Positions 8,017 through 17,105 of a DNA stretch of 64,000 nt are shown one piece after another. Every line of letters begins with the position of its first letter. Position 1 is the first letter of the stretch. The notes under the pieces were generated by a model. The model worked only from the letters and a program-made list of their open reading frames with translations, had not been told where the DNA came from and searched no databases. The DNA is taken from the NCBI RefSeq assembly GCF_036345915.1, contig NZ_CP107785.1:2914001-2978000 (forward strand), written 5' to 3'. A program made the translations under genes and the position numbers. The stretch is from Nocardia sp. NBC_00565. Lineage in GTDB: Bacteria > Actinomycetota > Actinomycetes > Mycobacteriales > Mycobacteriaceae.

Positions 8017-8991
8017 TCATTCCGTGCGTGCACTCACGTCGTCGAGCGCGGCCGCGATGGCGCGCGGGAGTTCGAGGGTTTCCGCGGCAAGCACCCCGGT
8101 GAGCTGCCCGATATCGCGGGCGCCAACGATCATGCTCGCGATGCCGGGCCGGTCCCGGATCCAGGCCAGCGCGACCGCCAGTGGCGAGGTGGCCAGCCCG
8201 TCGGCGGCGGTGACCAGGGCATCGACCACCCGGGTCGCGCGATCGTCGAGCCGGTGCCGGATCTCGGCGGCCGTCGCCTCGTCCGCCCCGCGTGAATCGG
8301 CGGGCACCCCGTCACGATATTTGCCGGTCAAGATGCCCCCGGCCAGCGGTGCGGTCGCGATCAGCCCGACACCGTGATGATGGGTGGCGGGCAGGAAATC
8401 GGTTTCGGTATCGCGAGCCAGCAGCGAATACGGCGTCTGCGCGACGGTGATCGGCGCGACCGCGGCGAGGCTGGCGACCTGCCAGGCATTGAAACCGCGC
8501 ACCCCGGCGTAGCGGACCCGCCCGGAACGCACCACGAATTCGAGGGTGGCGGCGACCTCGTCGAGCGGGGTCGCCGGATCCCAGGCGGCGACATGCCAGA
8601 TGTCGAGGTAGTCGGTGCCCAGTTCGAGCAGGGTCCGATCGAGCTGGCGCAGCAGCGCACGGCGCGAGGTATCCACCGCCGGGCGCGCCAGCGGTGGAGT
8701 GGGCACGCCCGGTCCCGCGGGCGCGGGCGTGCCCCGCGGCGCGACACCCGCGCAGCCGCTGAGCACCAGATCGTCGCGCGAGACCAGATCGCCGAGCAGT
8801 TCGGCCAGAATCCGTTGTGCCACACCGCCCGCGTAGGCGGGGGAGGTGTCGACCAGCGTGCCGCCCGCCTCGGCGAACGCCACCAGCTGCACCGCCGCCT
8901 CGTCGTTATCGGTGTGGGTCCCCCAGGTGTGGGTCGCCAGTCCTATCCTGGACACCCGTAGGCCGCTGCGGCCGACCGTCCGCTGTTCCAT
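8017..8991 (-). CDS. aldo/keto reductase-fold protein, catalytic Lys and His apparently missing
   Basis: A (beta/alpha)8 AKR protein of 324 aa. It opens with 'VGRSGLRVSRIGLATHTWG' and carries 'LVDTSPAYAGG', where the usual catalytic Asp and Tyr sit. The strand that normally ends in the catalytic Lys (vvlaTK) reads 'LVLSGCAGV', and the usual 'lyqlHrpD' reads 'IWHVAAWD', so Lys and His appear replaced. The C-terminal 'ALAWIRDRPGIASMIVGARDIGQL' is the normal NADPH-site region. The protein may bind cofactor with altered or no reductase activity. Its 3' end lies next to the hmuT promoter. Relatives occur beside uppP in actinobacteria, as I recall. Confidence 0.8.
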   Translation of the reverse strand: MEQRTVGRSGLRVSRIGLATHTWGTHTDNDEAAVQLVAFAEAGGTLVDTSPAYAGGVAQRILAELLGDLVSRDDLVLSGCAGVAPRGTPAPAGPGVPTPPLARPAVDTSRRALLRQLDRTLLELGTDYLDIWHVAAWDPATPLDEVAATLEFVVRSGRVRYAGVRGFNAWQVASLAAVAPITVAQTPYSLLARDTETDFLPATHHHGVGLIATAPLAGGILTGKYRDGVPADSRGADEATAAEIRHRLDDRATRVVDALVTAADGLATSPLAVALAWIRDRPGIASMIVGARDIGQLTGVLAAETLELPRAIAAALDDVSARTE

Positions 8992-9193
8992 CACCGTGTC
9001 CGCGCATTCGTCACGGCGCCAAGCCTAGAGTGTGTATACCCAAACTCGATGCCCACCAGCTCAGTGGGTCGCGGATCGGCGGCGGCGAGTTCGAGCGCGA
9101 AAACCGCGCTCACCCGGCGCGAATGCGCGTGCGGTGGCCAGCAGCGCAACAGCCGGGCACGCCGCCGTGGTCTCGACACTGTACTGTCGCTGC

Positions 9194-9250
9194 GTGATTG
9201 CGGCGGTGGTCACGGTGACGCGACCGGCCGCCGGACCAATTGCCCAGTAG
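9194..9250 (+). CDS. possible 18-aa leader ORF upstream of uppP
   Basis: A GTG-started ORF of 18 codons plus stop sits 34 nt before the uppP start. TACTGT ends 6 nt before its GTG, which would make it a leaderless first ORF on the uppP mRNA. The peptide is hydrophobic with no run of a single amino acid. It could simply be chance. Confidence 0.25.
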   Translation: MIAAVVTVTRPAAGPIAQ

Positions 9251-9284
9251 GAATACGTATTTCGGGCGGAAGTGGAGGCGGTTC

Positions 9285-10229
9285 GTGGTCGGCGAGTCGA
9301 TGACCTGGGTGCAGGCCTTGATACTCGGTCTGGTGCAGGGGCTGACGGAGTTTCTGCCGATCTCCTCCTCGGCGCATCTGCGCATCGTGTCGGCGGTGTT
9401 CTTCGGCGACGACGCGGGCGCCTCGTTCACCGCGGTGACCCAGTTGGGCACCGAGGCGGCGGTGCTGGTGTTCTTCGCCAAGGACATCTGGCGGATCGTG
9501 CTGGCCTGGTTCGCGGGCGTGGGTGAGCGGCTGACCAAACGCGGTGCGCCCGACCTGCCGCTGCACGACCAGCCCACCATGAAGCTGCCGGTCATCACGG
9601 CCGAGCATGCGCGTGTGCTCGACGAGCGGGCCCAGCGCGAACTCGATTACCGCATCGGCTGGTATGTGATCATCGCGACCATCCCGATCGGTGTGCTCGG
9701 ATTCCTGTTCAAGGACCAGATCCGCACCGGAGCCCGCAATCTGTGGCTGGTGTCGTTCATGTTGATCGCGTTCGCGCTGGTCATCGCCGCCGGTGAGTAC
9801 TACGGGCGCAAGATCCGCCCGCTCGAGCAGTTGACCACCCGGGACGGGCTGATCATGGGCTTCGCCCAATGCCTGGCACTGATCCCGGGTGTGTCGCGTT
9901 CCGGGGCGACCGCGACGGCGGGTCTGTTCCTGGGGTTGGAGCGCGAAGCGGCCGTGCGGTTCTCGTTCCTGCTCGCCATTCCCGCGGTGACCGCCTCAGG
10001 TCTGTTCAGTCTGCCCGACGCATTCGAACCGGCAGGTGAGGGGCTCAATGCCAGCGGGCCGCAACTGCTGGTCGCGACGATCCTCGCGTTCGGTGTCGGC
10101 TATGCCTCGGTGGCGTGGCTGTTGAAGTTCGTCGGCAAGCATTCGCTGGACTGGTTCGTCGGCTACCGCATCGTGCTCGGTCTGACCGTCATGGGCCTGC
10201 TCGCGGGCGGGGTGGTGTCGGCGACATGA
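9285..10229 (+). CDS. uppP: undecaprenyl-diphosphate phosphatase UppP, 314 aa
   Basis: A membrane phosphatase that recycles undecaprenyl pyrophosphate to the monophosphate lipid carrier for cell-wall synthesis. Signatures are '[18 protein letters not shown]' (the usual PVSSSGHL with G changed to A) and '[10 protein letters not shown]', which form the active site, in a protein of about eight helices. An insert of about 40 residues around 90-130 ('[21 protein letters not shown]') is longer than in M. tuberculosis UppP. The GTG at 9285 has GGAGG 6 nt upstream. The ATG at 9300 would match the usual M-x-W-x-Q N-terminus and is the alternative. It starts the conserved uppP-phosphatase-DUF3090-SCO1664 series. 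Confidence 0.93.
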   Translation: MVGESMTWVQALILGLVQGLTEFLPISSSAHLRIVSAVFFGDDAGASFTAVTQLGTEAAVLVFFAKDIWRIVLAWFAGVGERLTKRGAPDLPLHDQPTMKLPVITAEHARVLDERAQRELDYRIGWYVIIATIPIGVLGFLFKDQIRTGARNLWLVSFMLIAFALVIAAGEYYGRKIRPLEQLTTRDGLIMGFAQCLALIPGVSRSGATATAGLFLGLEREAAVRFSFLLAIPAVTASGLFSLPDAFEPAGEGLNASGPQLLVATILAFGVGYASVAWLLKFVGKHSLDWFVGYRIVLGLTVMGLLAGGVVSAT

Positions 10230-10245
10230 TCGTTAGGCTGGTGCC

Positions 10246-11004
10246 ATGACGGTGATCCTGCTGCGGCACGGTGTTTCGACCTCCAATACCGCCCGCACCC
10301 TGGCCGGGCGCAGCGCAGGCGTCGATCTCACCGAGCACGGCAACGCCCAGGCCCGCGCCGTCGCCGATCGACTCGCGACACTGCCGATCGAGCACATCGT
10401 GCACTCGCCGCTGTTGCGCTGTCAGCGAACGGTGGGTCCGCTGGCGGAAAAGCTCGGCCTGGAACCGGAATACGACGACCGGCTGATCGAGGTCGACTAC
10501 GGCGACTGGACCGGCAAGGCGATCGCCGACCTGCTCACCGAACCGCTGTGGAAAGTGGTGCAGCGGCACGCCTCCGGCGCGGTCTTCCCCAGCGGGGAAG
10601 GGCTGGCGCAGGTACAGGCCCGCGCCGTCGCCGCGGTCCGCGAGCACGATCGCCGATTCGCCGAGCAGGCCGGTCACGACGTGCTGTGGGTGGCATGCAC
10701 ACACGGTGACGTGATCAAATCCATACTCGCCGACGCGCTCGGCATCCACCTCGACGGTTTCCAGCGCATCGTGGTGGAGCCCGCCTCGATCAGTATCGTG
10801 CGCTACACCCCGACCGCGCCGTATGTGGTGCGGCTCAATGACACCGGCACCGACCTGTCGGGGTTGGCCGCAACCAGACCACAACGGACCGCGTCGGATT
10901 CCTCGACGCCCACGCCGCCCGAACCGGTCGACACCTCGGGTCCGGTTCCCGGTGGTGAGCTTGGTGGTACCCCGAGTGCGGATAATGGGAATGCGGAGCT
11001 GTGA
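10246..11004 (+). CDS. histidine phosphatase family protein (MSMEG_4193-like), 252 aa
   Basis: A phosphoglycerate-mutase-fold enzyme. The catalytic 'LLRHG' is at residues 4-8, with 'HSPLLRCQRT' and 'LIEVDYGDWTG' supplying the phosphate pocket, and the second catalytic His in 'VACTHGDVIKSI'. A Pro/Thr/Ser-rich tail of about 45 residues follows the domain. The neighbourhood matches the MSMEG_4193/Rv2135c family that sits by uppP in mycobacteria. The substrate is not established. The start follows TAGGCT by 6 nt, suggesting its own leaderless promoter only 16 nt after uppP. Confidence 0.85.
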   Translation: MTVILLRHGVSTSNTARTLAGRSAGVDLTEHGNAQARAVADRLATLPIEHIVHSPLLRCQRTVGPLAEKLGLEPEYDDRLIEVDYGDWTGKAIADLLTEPLWKVVQRHASGAVFPSGEGLAQVQARAVAAVREHDRRFAEQAGHDVLWVACTHGDVIKSILADALGIHLDGFQRIVVEPASISIVRYTPTAPYVVRLNDTGTDLSGLAATRPQRTASDSSTPTPPEPVDTSGPVPGGELGGTPSADNGNAEL

Positions 11005-11087
11005 GATTCCTTGTAAACGGGTAGGTGGCGTGTTGCGGATTCCAGCACTGTGGGTAGTCGATCAGGGTCACGTATCAGGAGGTGCAG

Positions 11088-11672
11088 ATGTCTCGCGCAA
11101 TCCATGTATTTCGCACCCCCGATCGTTTTGTCGCCGGGACGGTCGGTGAGCCGGGCGATCGCGCGTTCTACCTGCAGGCCGTGCAGGAACCACGGGTGGT
11201 CAGCGTAGCGCTGGAGAAGCAACAGGTGAAGGTGCTCGCCGACCGCATGGGTCTGCTGCTGGACGAGGTCGCACGCCGCTTCGGCGCCGAGGTGCCGCCC
11301 CAAGCCGAGGACATCGCCGACAGCGACCCGCTGGTGACGCCGATCGACGCCGAATTCCGGGTGGGCACCATGGGCCTGGGCTGGGACGCCGACGCGGGCG
11401 CGGTGGTGGTGGAGTTGCTGGCGATCACCGAGACCGAGGTCGACGAGTCGGTGGTGCTCGACGATACCGAGGAGGGCCCGGACGCGGTACGGGTGTTCCT
11501 GACCCCGATTCAGGCGCGGGAGTTCGCGTTGCGCTCCACCCGGGTGATCGCGGCGGGTCGTCCGCCGTGTCCGCTGTGCGGGGAGCCGCTGTCGCCGCGC
11601 GGGCATATGTGTGTGCGAACCAACGGATACAAGCGCGGGGATATCTTCGGCGCGGCCGAGCTAGAGGAGTAG
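11088..11672 (+). CDS. DUF3090 family protein, 194 aa
   Basis: It belongs to the actinobacterial DUF3090 family of unknown function, recognised by 'HVFRTPDRFVAGTVGEPGDR' at the start and the C-terminal 'CPLCGEPLSPRGHMC' segment, a likely zinc ribbon, close to 'TNGYKRGD'. The ATG at 11088 has a perfect AGGAGG 5 nt upstream. The next gene follows after 3 nt with its ribosome site inside this one, so the two are co-translated. Confidence 0.88.
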   Translation: MSRAIHVFRTPDRFVAGTVGEPGDRAFYLQAVQEPRVVSVALEKQQVKVLADRMGLLLDEVARRFGAEVPPQAEDIADSDPLVTPIDAEFRVGTMGLGWDADAGAVVVELLAITETEVDESVVLDDTEEGPDAVRVFLTPIQAREFALRSTRVIAAGRPPCPLCGEPLSPRGHMCVRTNGYKRGDIFGAAELEE

Positions 11673-11675
11673 CCG

Positions 11676-12482
11676 GTGGCCGAGCCTCGGTGGCACACCG
11701 CAGAATTGACGGTGATCGGGCGGGTGACGACCGCGAGCAATGTCACCCTGGTCTGCGATGCGGACGGCACCACCGGGCCCGATGGCGCGCCGGTGCGGGT
11801 GGTCTACAAGCCGGTGCGCGGTGAGCGGCCGCTGTGGGATTTCCCGGACGGCACGCTCGCCGGTCGCGAGGTGGCGTCGTATCGGGTGTCGCACGCGCTC
11901 GGCTGGGGTGTCATTCCGGAGACGATCCTGCGTGAGGGCCCATATGGGCCGGGCATGGTGCAGCGCTGGGTGCAGGCGGTCGACAACCACACCGACCAGG
12001 GCAACCGGCTCGATCTGGTGGATCTGGTGCCATTGGGCGCGGTGCCGGACGGGTTCTGTGAGGTGTTGCGCGCCCAGGACGAGGCGGGCAACGAGGTGTC
12101 GCTGATCCACGCCGACGATCCTCGGCTGCAGCGGATGGCGGTGCTGGATGTGCTGCTCAACAATGCCGACCGCAAGGGCGGGCACGCATTGGAGGGCACC
12201 GATGGTCAGGTCTACGGTGTCGATCACGGCATCTGCCTGCACAGTGAACACAAGCTACGCACGGTGCTGTGGGGCTGGGCGGGCAAGCCGATCAGTGACG
12301 GACTGATGGCCGATGTCGCCGCGTTCGCCGAGGAACTGCCCGGCGTGGTCGCCGACGAGCTGGCATCGCATCTGACCGACGCGGAGATCGAGGCGCTCGC
12401 CGACCGCACGCGGGAATTGCTGGACGATCCGGTGATGCCGATGCCGCGCACCTCGCGCCCGATCCCGTGGCCCGCGTTCTGA
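11676..12482 (+). CDS. SCO1664 family protein, kinase-like fold, 268 aa
   Basis: Member of the SCO1664/Rv2133c family, distantly related to PI3/4-kinase-like folds. Visible landmarks are 'VRVVYKPVRGERPLWDFPDGTLAGREVA' (ATP-site Lys region) and, later, 'LNNADRKGGH' and 'VYGVDHGICLH', the usual Asn/Asp catalytic and metal-binding segment. The C-terminus is Pro-rich. The GTG at 11676 has GAGGAG 6 nt upstream. Always found with DUF3090 and the phosphatase in actinobacteria, as I recall. Function is unknown. Confidence 0.87.
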   Translation: MAEPRWHTAELTVIGRVTTASNVTLVCDADGTTGPDGAPVRVVYKPVRGERPLWDFPDGTLAGREVASYRVSHALGWGVIPETILREGPYGPGMVQRWVQAVDNHTDQGNRLDLVDLVPLGAVPDGFCEVLRAQDEAGNEVSLIHADDPRLQRMAVLDVLLNNADRKGGHALEGTDGQVYGVDHGICLHSEHKLRTVLWGWAGKPISDGLMADVAAFAEELPGVVADELASHLTDAEIEALADRTRELLDDPVMPMPRTSRPIPWPAF

Positions 12483-12588
12483 TCGACCCGCGATCGGCGG
12501 GTGATGCCGTCTTGCATCGAGTGCCGACATACACGCCACGGTTTCCGCGCATCCCGCGCCAGTACGGCAGACCGACGCTGGCGAACTG

Positions 12589-13461
12589 TCAGTTCAGCAG
12601 TGGGCGGACTTCTGCGCCGATGAAGCGGACGAATTCGATGAGGTCCGGGTCGTCGTCGGTGGGTTCGAGAACGACGGTGTCCGCGCCCGCGGCGGCGAAG
12701 TGGCGGACCGCGTCGGCGATGGCCTCGGCATCGCCGGCCACGCCCGCTTCGGGCGGGTGGTCGCCAGCGTTGCGTTGCTGGGCGGCGGCCAGGCGGTCGG
12801 CGGCGTCCGGGCCGGTGGCGGCGAGCAGGTAGACGATGACCCGATGCGGTTCGGTGCGTTCGGCTTTCGCCCGGCCTTCGTCGATGAGCGTGCGGGCGGC
12901 GCGGACACCGTCGGGGGTGGTGCGGGAGGTGAGGATGGTAGCGTCGGCGAGTTCGCCGGACAGGCGCAGTGTCTGCGGGCCGGTCGCGGCGGCCGCCAGC
13001 AGCGGCGGTGCGGTCGGCGGCCAGTCCAGGGCGACATCGTCGAGCCGCACGTACCGACCCGTGGTGTTGACCTTCTCACCGTTGAGCAGGCCGCGCAGCG
13101 CGCCGAGGTATTCGCGTAACAGCGTCATCGGCGATTCGACGCGGGCACCGACCTGTCCCATCCAGTCCTGCACACCGTGCCCGAATCCGGGGATCACCCG
13201 TCCCGGATGCAGCCGCAGCAGCGCGGCCACCTCCATGGCGGTCAGCGCCACGTTGCGCAGCGGCACCGGCATCACCCCGATGCCGACCCGGATCCGCTCG
13301 GTCCGCGCCAATACCGTTGCGGCGGTGGCGATTCCACCGCCCCAGAAGCAGTCCTCCCAGAGCCACAGTTCGTCGAGCCCGCTGTCTTCGGCCACGGCCG
13401 CCACGGCCGCCACATGTTCGGGGGAGATTTGGGGCAACGACACCGCACCGAGAACAGTCAC
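12589..13461 (-). CDS. LLM class F420-dependent oxidoreductase, 290 aa
   Basis: A luciferase-like TIM-barrel enzyme. It shows 'DELWLWEDCFWGGGIATAATVLARTERIRVGIGV', 'MEVAALLRLHPGRVIPGFGHG' and 'PPLLAAAATGPQTLRLSGELAD', the usual F420-binding positions of this class. Substrate unknown. The GTG start at 13461 follows TAGGTT by 6 nt (13468-13473), so it probably has a leaderless transcript. It stands where mycobacteria have cysQ and neighbours between the SCO1664 gene and mshC, but on the opposite strand. Confidence 0.85.
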   Translation of the reverse strand: MTVLGAVSLPQISPEHVAAVAAVAEDSGLDELWLWEDCFWGGGIATAATVLARTERIRVGIGVMPVPLRNVALTAMEVAALLRLHPGRVIPGFGHGVQDWMGQVGARVESPMTLLREYLGALRGLLNGEKVNTTGRYVRLDDVALDWPPTAPPLLAAAATGPQTLRLSGELADATILTSRTTPDGVRAARTLIDEGRAKAERTEPHRVIVYLLAATGPDAADRLAAAQQRNAGDHPPEAGVAGDAEAIADAVRHFAAAGADTVVLEPTDDDPDLIEFVRFIGAEVRPLLN

Positions 13462-13717
13462 TCGACCAACCTAGCGCGGATCCATCATGCGACCGCCGGG
13501 GATTTGCTCGCCGTTCGGCTACGGCGCGGCCGCGAACAAACTGGACGCCCGCGAGTGACCTGTGCCACTGAGCGCAATTCGCTCTGCCAGCGTGGAACGA
13601 TTGACATCCGACTTTTGCGGCATCGGGCCAGGTCAGATCCGGGGTCGACACCAGCAAACCTACCGCTGCGGGCAGGGTGCGGCGCAATGGCCGCCGCCAC
13701 ACCTTTACCCTCGAATC

Positions 13718-14956
13718 ATGCAGTCCTGGTCCGATACCGCCCTTCCCACCATTCCCGGAGCAGGGCCACCGTTGCGGTTGTACGACACCGCCGACCGGCA
13801 GGTTCGCCCGGTGACCCCGGGTCCTACGGCCACCATGTACGTCTGCGGGATCACCCCTTATGACGCCACCCATCTCGGGCACGCCGCCACCTACCTGACC
13901 TTCGACCTGGTCAACCGGCTCTGGCGCGATGCAGGCCACGAGGTGCACTACGTACAGAACGTCACCGACGTCGACGACCCGCTGTTCGAGCGCGCCGCCC
14001 GCGACGGTGTGGATTGGCGTGATCTGGGCACCCGCGAGATCAACCTGTTCCGCGAGGACATGTCGGCACTGCGCATCGTGCCGCCGCGCGACTACATCGG
14101 CGCCATCGAATCCGTCGACGAGGTCGTCGAATTCGTGCAGAAGCTGCTGGCCTCGGGCGCGGCGTACACCGTCGACGACCCCGAGTTCCCCGATATCTAC
14201 TTCCGGGCCGACGCCAACGAACAGTTCGGCTACGAATCCGGCTACGACCGCGAAACCATGGACCGCCTGTTCGCCGAGCGCGGCGGCGACCCGGATCGCC
14301 CCGGCAAGCACGACACCATCGACGCACTGCTGTGGCGCGCCGCCCGCCCCGGCGAGCCGTCCTGGCCAGCTCCGTTCGGCGCCGGCCGCCCCGGCTGGCA
14401 TATCGAGTGTTCGGCGATCGCGCTCAATCGCGTCGGCCCCGAATTCGACATCCAAGGCGGCGGCAGCGACCTGATCTACCCGCACCACGAGTATTCCGCC
14501 GCGCACGCCGAGGCCCTGATCGCGGGCCGCCGTTTCGCCCGCCACTACGTCCACGCCGGTCTGATCGGCCTGGACGGCGAGAAAATGTCCAAGTCCAAGG
14601 GCAACCTGGTGCTGGTCTCGAAGCTGCGCCGCGCGGGCGTCGACCCCGCCGCCATCCGTTTGGGTCTGCTGGCCGGTCACTACCGCCAGGACCGCATGTG
14701 GACCGACGCCGTCCTCACCGAGGCCCAGGGCCGCCTCGACCTGTGGCGCCGCGCCATCGCGCTGTCTTCCGGCCCCGCCGCCGAGGACACCGTCGCCCGC
14801 CTGCGCCAACACCTGGCCGACGACCTCGATACCCCGAAAGCCCTTGCCGCCGTCGACAACTGGGCCCGACAGGCCCTCGACTACGGTGGCCAGGACGCCG
14901 CGGCCCCGGCCCTCGTCTCGACCGCCGTCGACGCACTGCTCGGGGTGCAGCTGTAG
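13718..14956 (+). CDS. mshC: L-cysteine:GlcN-Ins ligase MshC, 412 aa
   Basis: It joins cysteine to glucosaminyl-inositol using ATP, the third step of mycothiol synthesis. The class I aminoacyl-tRNA-synthetase core is plain: '[16 protein letters not shown]' (zinc Cys and HIGH-like site), '[13 protein letters not shown]', '[10 protein letters not shown]', '[21 protein letters not shown]' and '[15 protein letters not shown]'. The protein is co-linear with M. tuberculosis MshC, beginning MQSW. TACCCT ends 6 nt before the ATG, consistent with leaderless expression. Longer in-frame starts upstream add non-homologous sequence. Confidence 0.96.
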   Translation: MQSWSDTALPTIPGAGPPLRLYDTADRQVRPVTPGPTATMYVCGITPYDATHLGHAATYLTFDLVNRLWRDAGHEVHYVQNVTDVDDPLFERAARDGVDWRDLGTREINLFREDMSALRIVPPRDYIGAIESVDEVVEFVQKLLASGAAYTVDDPEFPDIYFRADANEQFGYESGYDRETMDRLFAERGGDPDRPGKHDTIDALLWRAARPGEPSWPAPFGAGRPGWHIECSAIALNRVGPEFDIQGGGSDLIYPHHEYSAAHAEALIAGRRFARHYVHAGLIGLDGEKMSKSKGNLVLVSKLRRAGVDPAAIRLGLLAGHYRQDRMWTDAVLTEAQGRLDLWRRAIALSSGPAAEDTVARLRQHLADDLDTPKALAAVDNWARQALDYGGQDAAAPALVSTAVDALLGVQL

Positions 14957-15256
14957 CCCTCGGCCTTTGCCCGAGGTATCAGTGCGGTCGGGCCGACCAG
15001 AGCGCGGTGGGGAGCATTGTCCCGGCCATCACCTCGCTGGCCGTGGATGCCTGGCCGGCCGATCACGGTAGGAAGATCCTCGCGGCGCGCTCAACTCTCG
15101 CGTCCGCTGACGCTCACAACGAGCATGCTCGAAGAGAAGGCCAGCGGTTGCCTGCAGGTGACGCGTGGTCTGTTCCGCCAGTCATGCCGGGTGACGGCGA
15201 TGCCGTCGGATCGGGAATAGGTTGTTCGTGAACTCGATCCGTGATGTTGTACACGG
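14957..15256. other. 300-bp stretch without a supported gene
   Basis: Short ORFs on both strands have no ribosome sites and no recognisable products. No terminator hairpin or promoter stands out after mshC. Confidence 0.4.
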
Positions 15257-16357
15257 GTGTGCGGCATTCATCCTCGTGATCTGATCGGTAAGCGCTCACT
15301 GTTCGGGGGTGTGATCGAGTCCGGGGCTTGGCTGGCGGCCGGGCGGTTGAATGCCTCGGCCGCGCAAGACGATCCGCGCACTGTCGCGGCGCGGACGCGG
15401 TTCTTCGGGGCCGGTATCGTGGATCCGGATACCGGGGCGGTACGCGCGGATCGGGTGGTGCTGTCGTGGGTGGGGTGCACGACGTATGCGTTGGCTATGG
15501 CCGGTGCGGTGTTTCTGTTGGATGCGTGGGTACCACGGTTGACCAGCACCGGATATGTACCCGCGACGCCGCAGGATCTGGTGGATCTGGCGCCGGCGGC
15601 GATCTTCATCGGACATGGGCATTTCGATCACGCCGGTGACGCGGGCCGGATCGCCGAGGCCTCGGGTGCCCTCGTCTACGGCACCGCCGATCACGGTGTG
15701 AATATCCGTGCGCAGGTGACCGATCCGACGTTTCGGACGGTCGCGCTCGGGGACGCGAGTTCCGCGCCAGGCGAGCGGCACGAGTTCAGCGTCGGGCCGG
15801 TACAGATCACCGCGGTCCGGCATGTGCATTCCGCCCCCACCGCACCGGAGCGCCCCGGCGGGTCCGCGCCGTTCTTCCCGAGGCCGGATTGGCGTGCGCT
15901 GGTGCGGCATCCACCGTCGCCGGCCGGAGTGCTGCAGAGCGCGCCGCGCCTGCGTGACCCGGAGGGCGGTACCCTGCTCTACCAATTCCGCGTGCCCGGA
16001 TTCTCGTTGGTGTGGCACGATTCCGCGGGTCCGCTCACCGAGAAGGCCCCGCAGGTCTTCGATGTGTTCGCCGACCTGCCGCCGACCGATCTGCAGATCG
16101 GCGCGGTGCAGGGCTTCAACCAGATCACCAATGGCCTGCGCGACCCCCGCCGCTATATCGAGGCCATCCGCCCGAAGCTGTTCGTCCCCAGCCACCACGA
16201 CAACTGGCTGCCCGGTCTCACGGCTTCGGCCGCCACCTATGACGCACCGCTGCGCGCCGAACTGGCTCGCCTGAGCGTCGACCAGCGCCCCGAATTCCGC
16301 CCGCTGCACGATCCGCTCGACTATCTGAGCCCGCACCGATTGACCTTCCCGCTGTAA
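15257..16357 (+). CDS. metallo-beta-lactamase-fold hydrolase, about 366 aa
   Basis: An MBL-fold metal-dependent hydrolase. The zinc motif is 'GHGHFDHAGD' near residue 118, with further candidate metal His residues in 'AVRHVHS' and the C-terminal 'VPSHHDNWLPG'. 'VVLSWVGCTTYALAMAGAVFLLDAWV' precedes the motif as the usual first strand pair. Similar actinobacterial proteins are annotated as Zn-dependent hydrolases of unknown substrate. The start is uncertain: GTG at 15257 or GTG at 15311 (VIESGAW), neither with a good ribosome site. The gene ends 7 nt before a convergent TetR gene. Confidence 0.75.
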   Translation: MCGIHPRDLIGKRSLFGGVIESGAWLAAGRLNASAAQDDPRTVAARTRFFGAGIVDPDTGAVRADRVVLSWVGCTTYALAMAGAVFLLDAWVPRLTSTGYVPATPQDLVDLAPAAIFIGHGHFDHAGDAGRIAEASGALVYGTADHGVNIRAQVTDPTFRTVALGDASSAPGERHEFSVGPVQITAVRHVHSAPTAPERPGGSAPFFPRPDWRALVRHPPSPAGVLQSAPRLRDPEGGTLLYQFRVPGFSLVWHDSAGPLTEKAPQVFDVFADLPPTDLQIGAVQGFNQITNGLRDPRRYIEAIRPKLFVPSHHDNWLPGLTASAATYDAPLRAELARLSVDQRPEFRPLHDPLDYLSPHRLTFPL

Positions 16358-16364
16358 TCCCCAC

Positions 16365-17027
16365 TCAGCGAGCTGATCCGGGCGCGAGGCGGGTTGCCAT
16401 GGTCGTGAGATTGTCAGCGAAGGTGAGGACGAATTCGACGCACAGGTCGATGAGTTCCTCGCGGCTGATGTCCATGCCGCCGTCGAGCCAGGCCAGCACC
16501 AGTTCGGCGGCGCCGCCGGTGATCATCAGCGAGACCGCACGCACCAGGGTGTCGCTGCCCGGCGGCGGATCCAGCAGTGCGCGTTCCTGATCGGCGACCA
16601 CGTCGGCGATGGTGCGCATGGCGGCGGCGCGGCGGCGCATCAGGGTTTCGCTGCCGTGGGCCTCGGCGAAGGCGACGCGGGCGCGGCGCGGATCGTCGAT
16701 CAACGAGGTCAGGATCGCGGTGACCGCCGCGCGCGTCTTGGCGGCGATACCGTCGGGTGCGGCGGCGAGGGCGTCGAGGGAACTGCGGACGGCGATATCG
16801 ATGATCTCGTCGTGCACGGCCGCGGCCAGGGCGTCGAGGTCGGGAAAGCTCTCGTAGAAGAAGCGCGGGCCGACCTTGGCCCGTTCGCAGACCCCGCGCA
16901 CCGTGGTGCTCGCCCAGCCCCGGGTGCCGATGATGTCGAGCGCCGCGTCCAGCAGGCGGCGGCGGCGCTGCTCGCGCCGCTGCTCGGCGGAGGTGCCGCG
17001 GTAGATCCCGGTCGCTGCCCGTGTCAC
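16365..17027 (-). CDS. TetR/AcrR family regulator, 220 aa
   Basis: The N-terminal HTH covers about residues 20-66: 'RRRRLLDAALDIIGTRGWASTTVRGVCERAKVGPRFFYESFPDLDALAAAV'. The C-terminal ligand domain is helical. It is divergent from a P450-ferredoxin pair and probably represses it. The same arrangement is seen with Rv3058c-cyp136 in M. tuberculosis, as I recall. The GTG at 17027 is preferred. Starts further upstream would run through the operator region. Confidence 0.85.
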   Translation of the reverse strand: MTRAATGIYRGTSAEQRREQRRRRLLDAALDIIGTRGWASTTVRGVCERAKVGPRFFYESFPDLDALAAAVHDEIIDIAVRSSLDALAAAPDGIAAKTRAAVTAILTSLIDDPRRARVAFAEAHGSETLMRRRAAAMRTIADVVADQERALLDPPPGSDTLVRAVSLMITGGAAELVLAWLDGGMDISREELIDLCVEFVLTFADNLTTMATRLAPGSAR

Positions 17028-17063
17028 AGGGCCAGTATGCCGCAGCACAATCAGGAAACAACC

Positions 17064-17093
17064 GTTTACGGAAACCATTGATTCCGGTATGGT
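17064..17093. promoter_or_regulatory. two palindromes between the TetR and P450 genes
   Basis: GTTT-ACGG-AAAC (17064-17075) and ACCAT-N10-ATGGT (17074-17093) lie in the 78-bp divergent region. The second overlaps TATGGT (17088-17093), a plausible -10 for the P450 gene. Either fits a TetR-type operator. Confidence 0.45.
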
Positions 17094-17105
17094 AACGATC
17101 ACACG

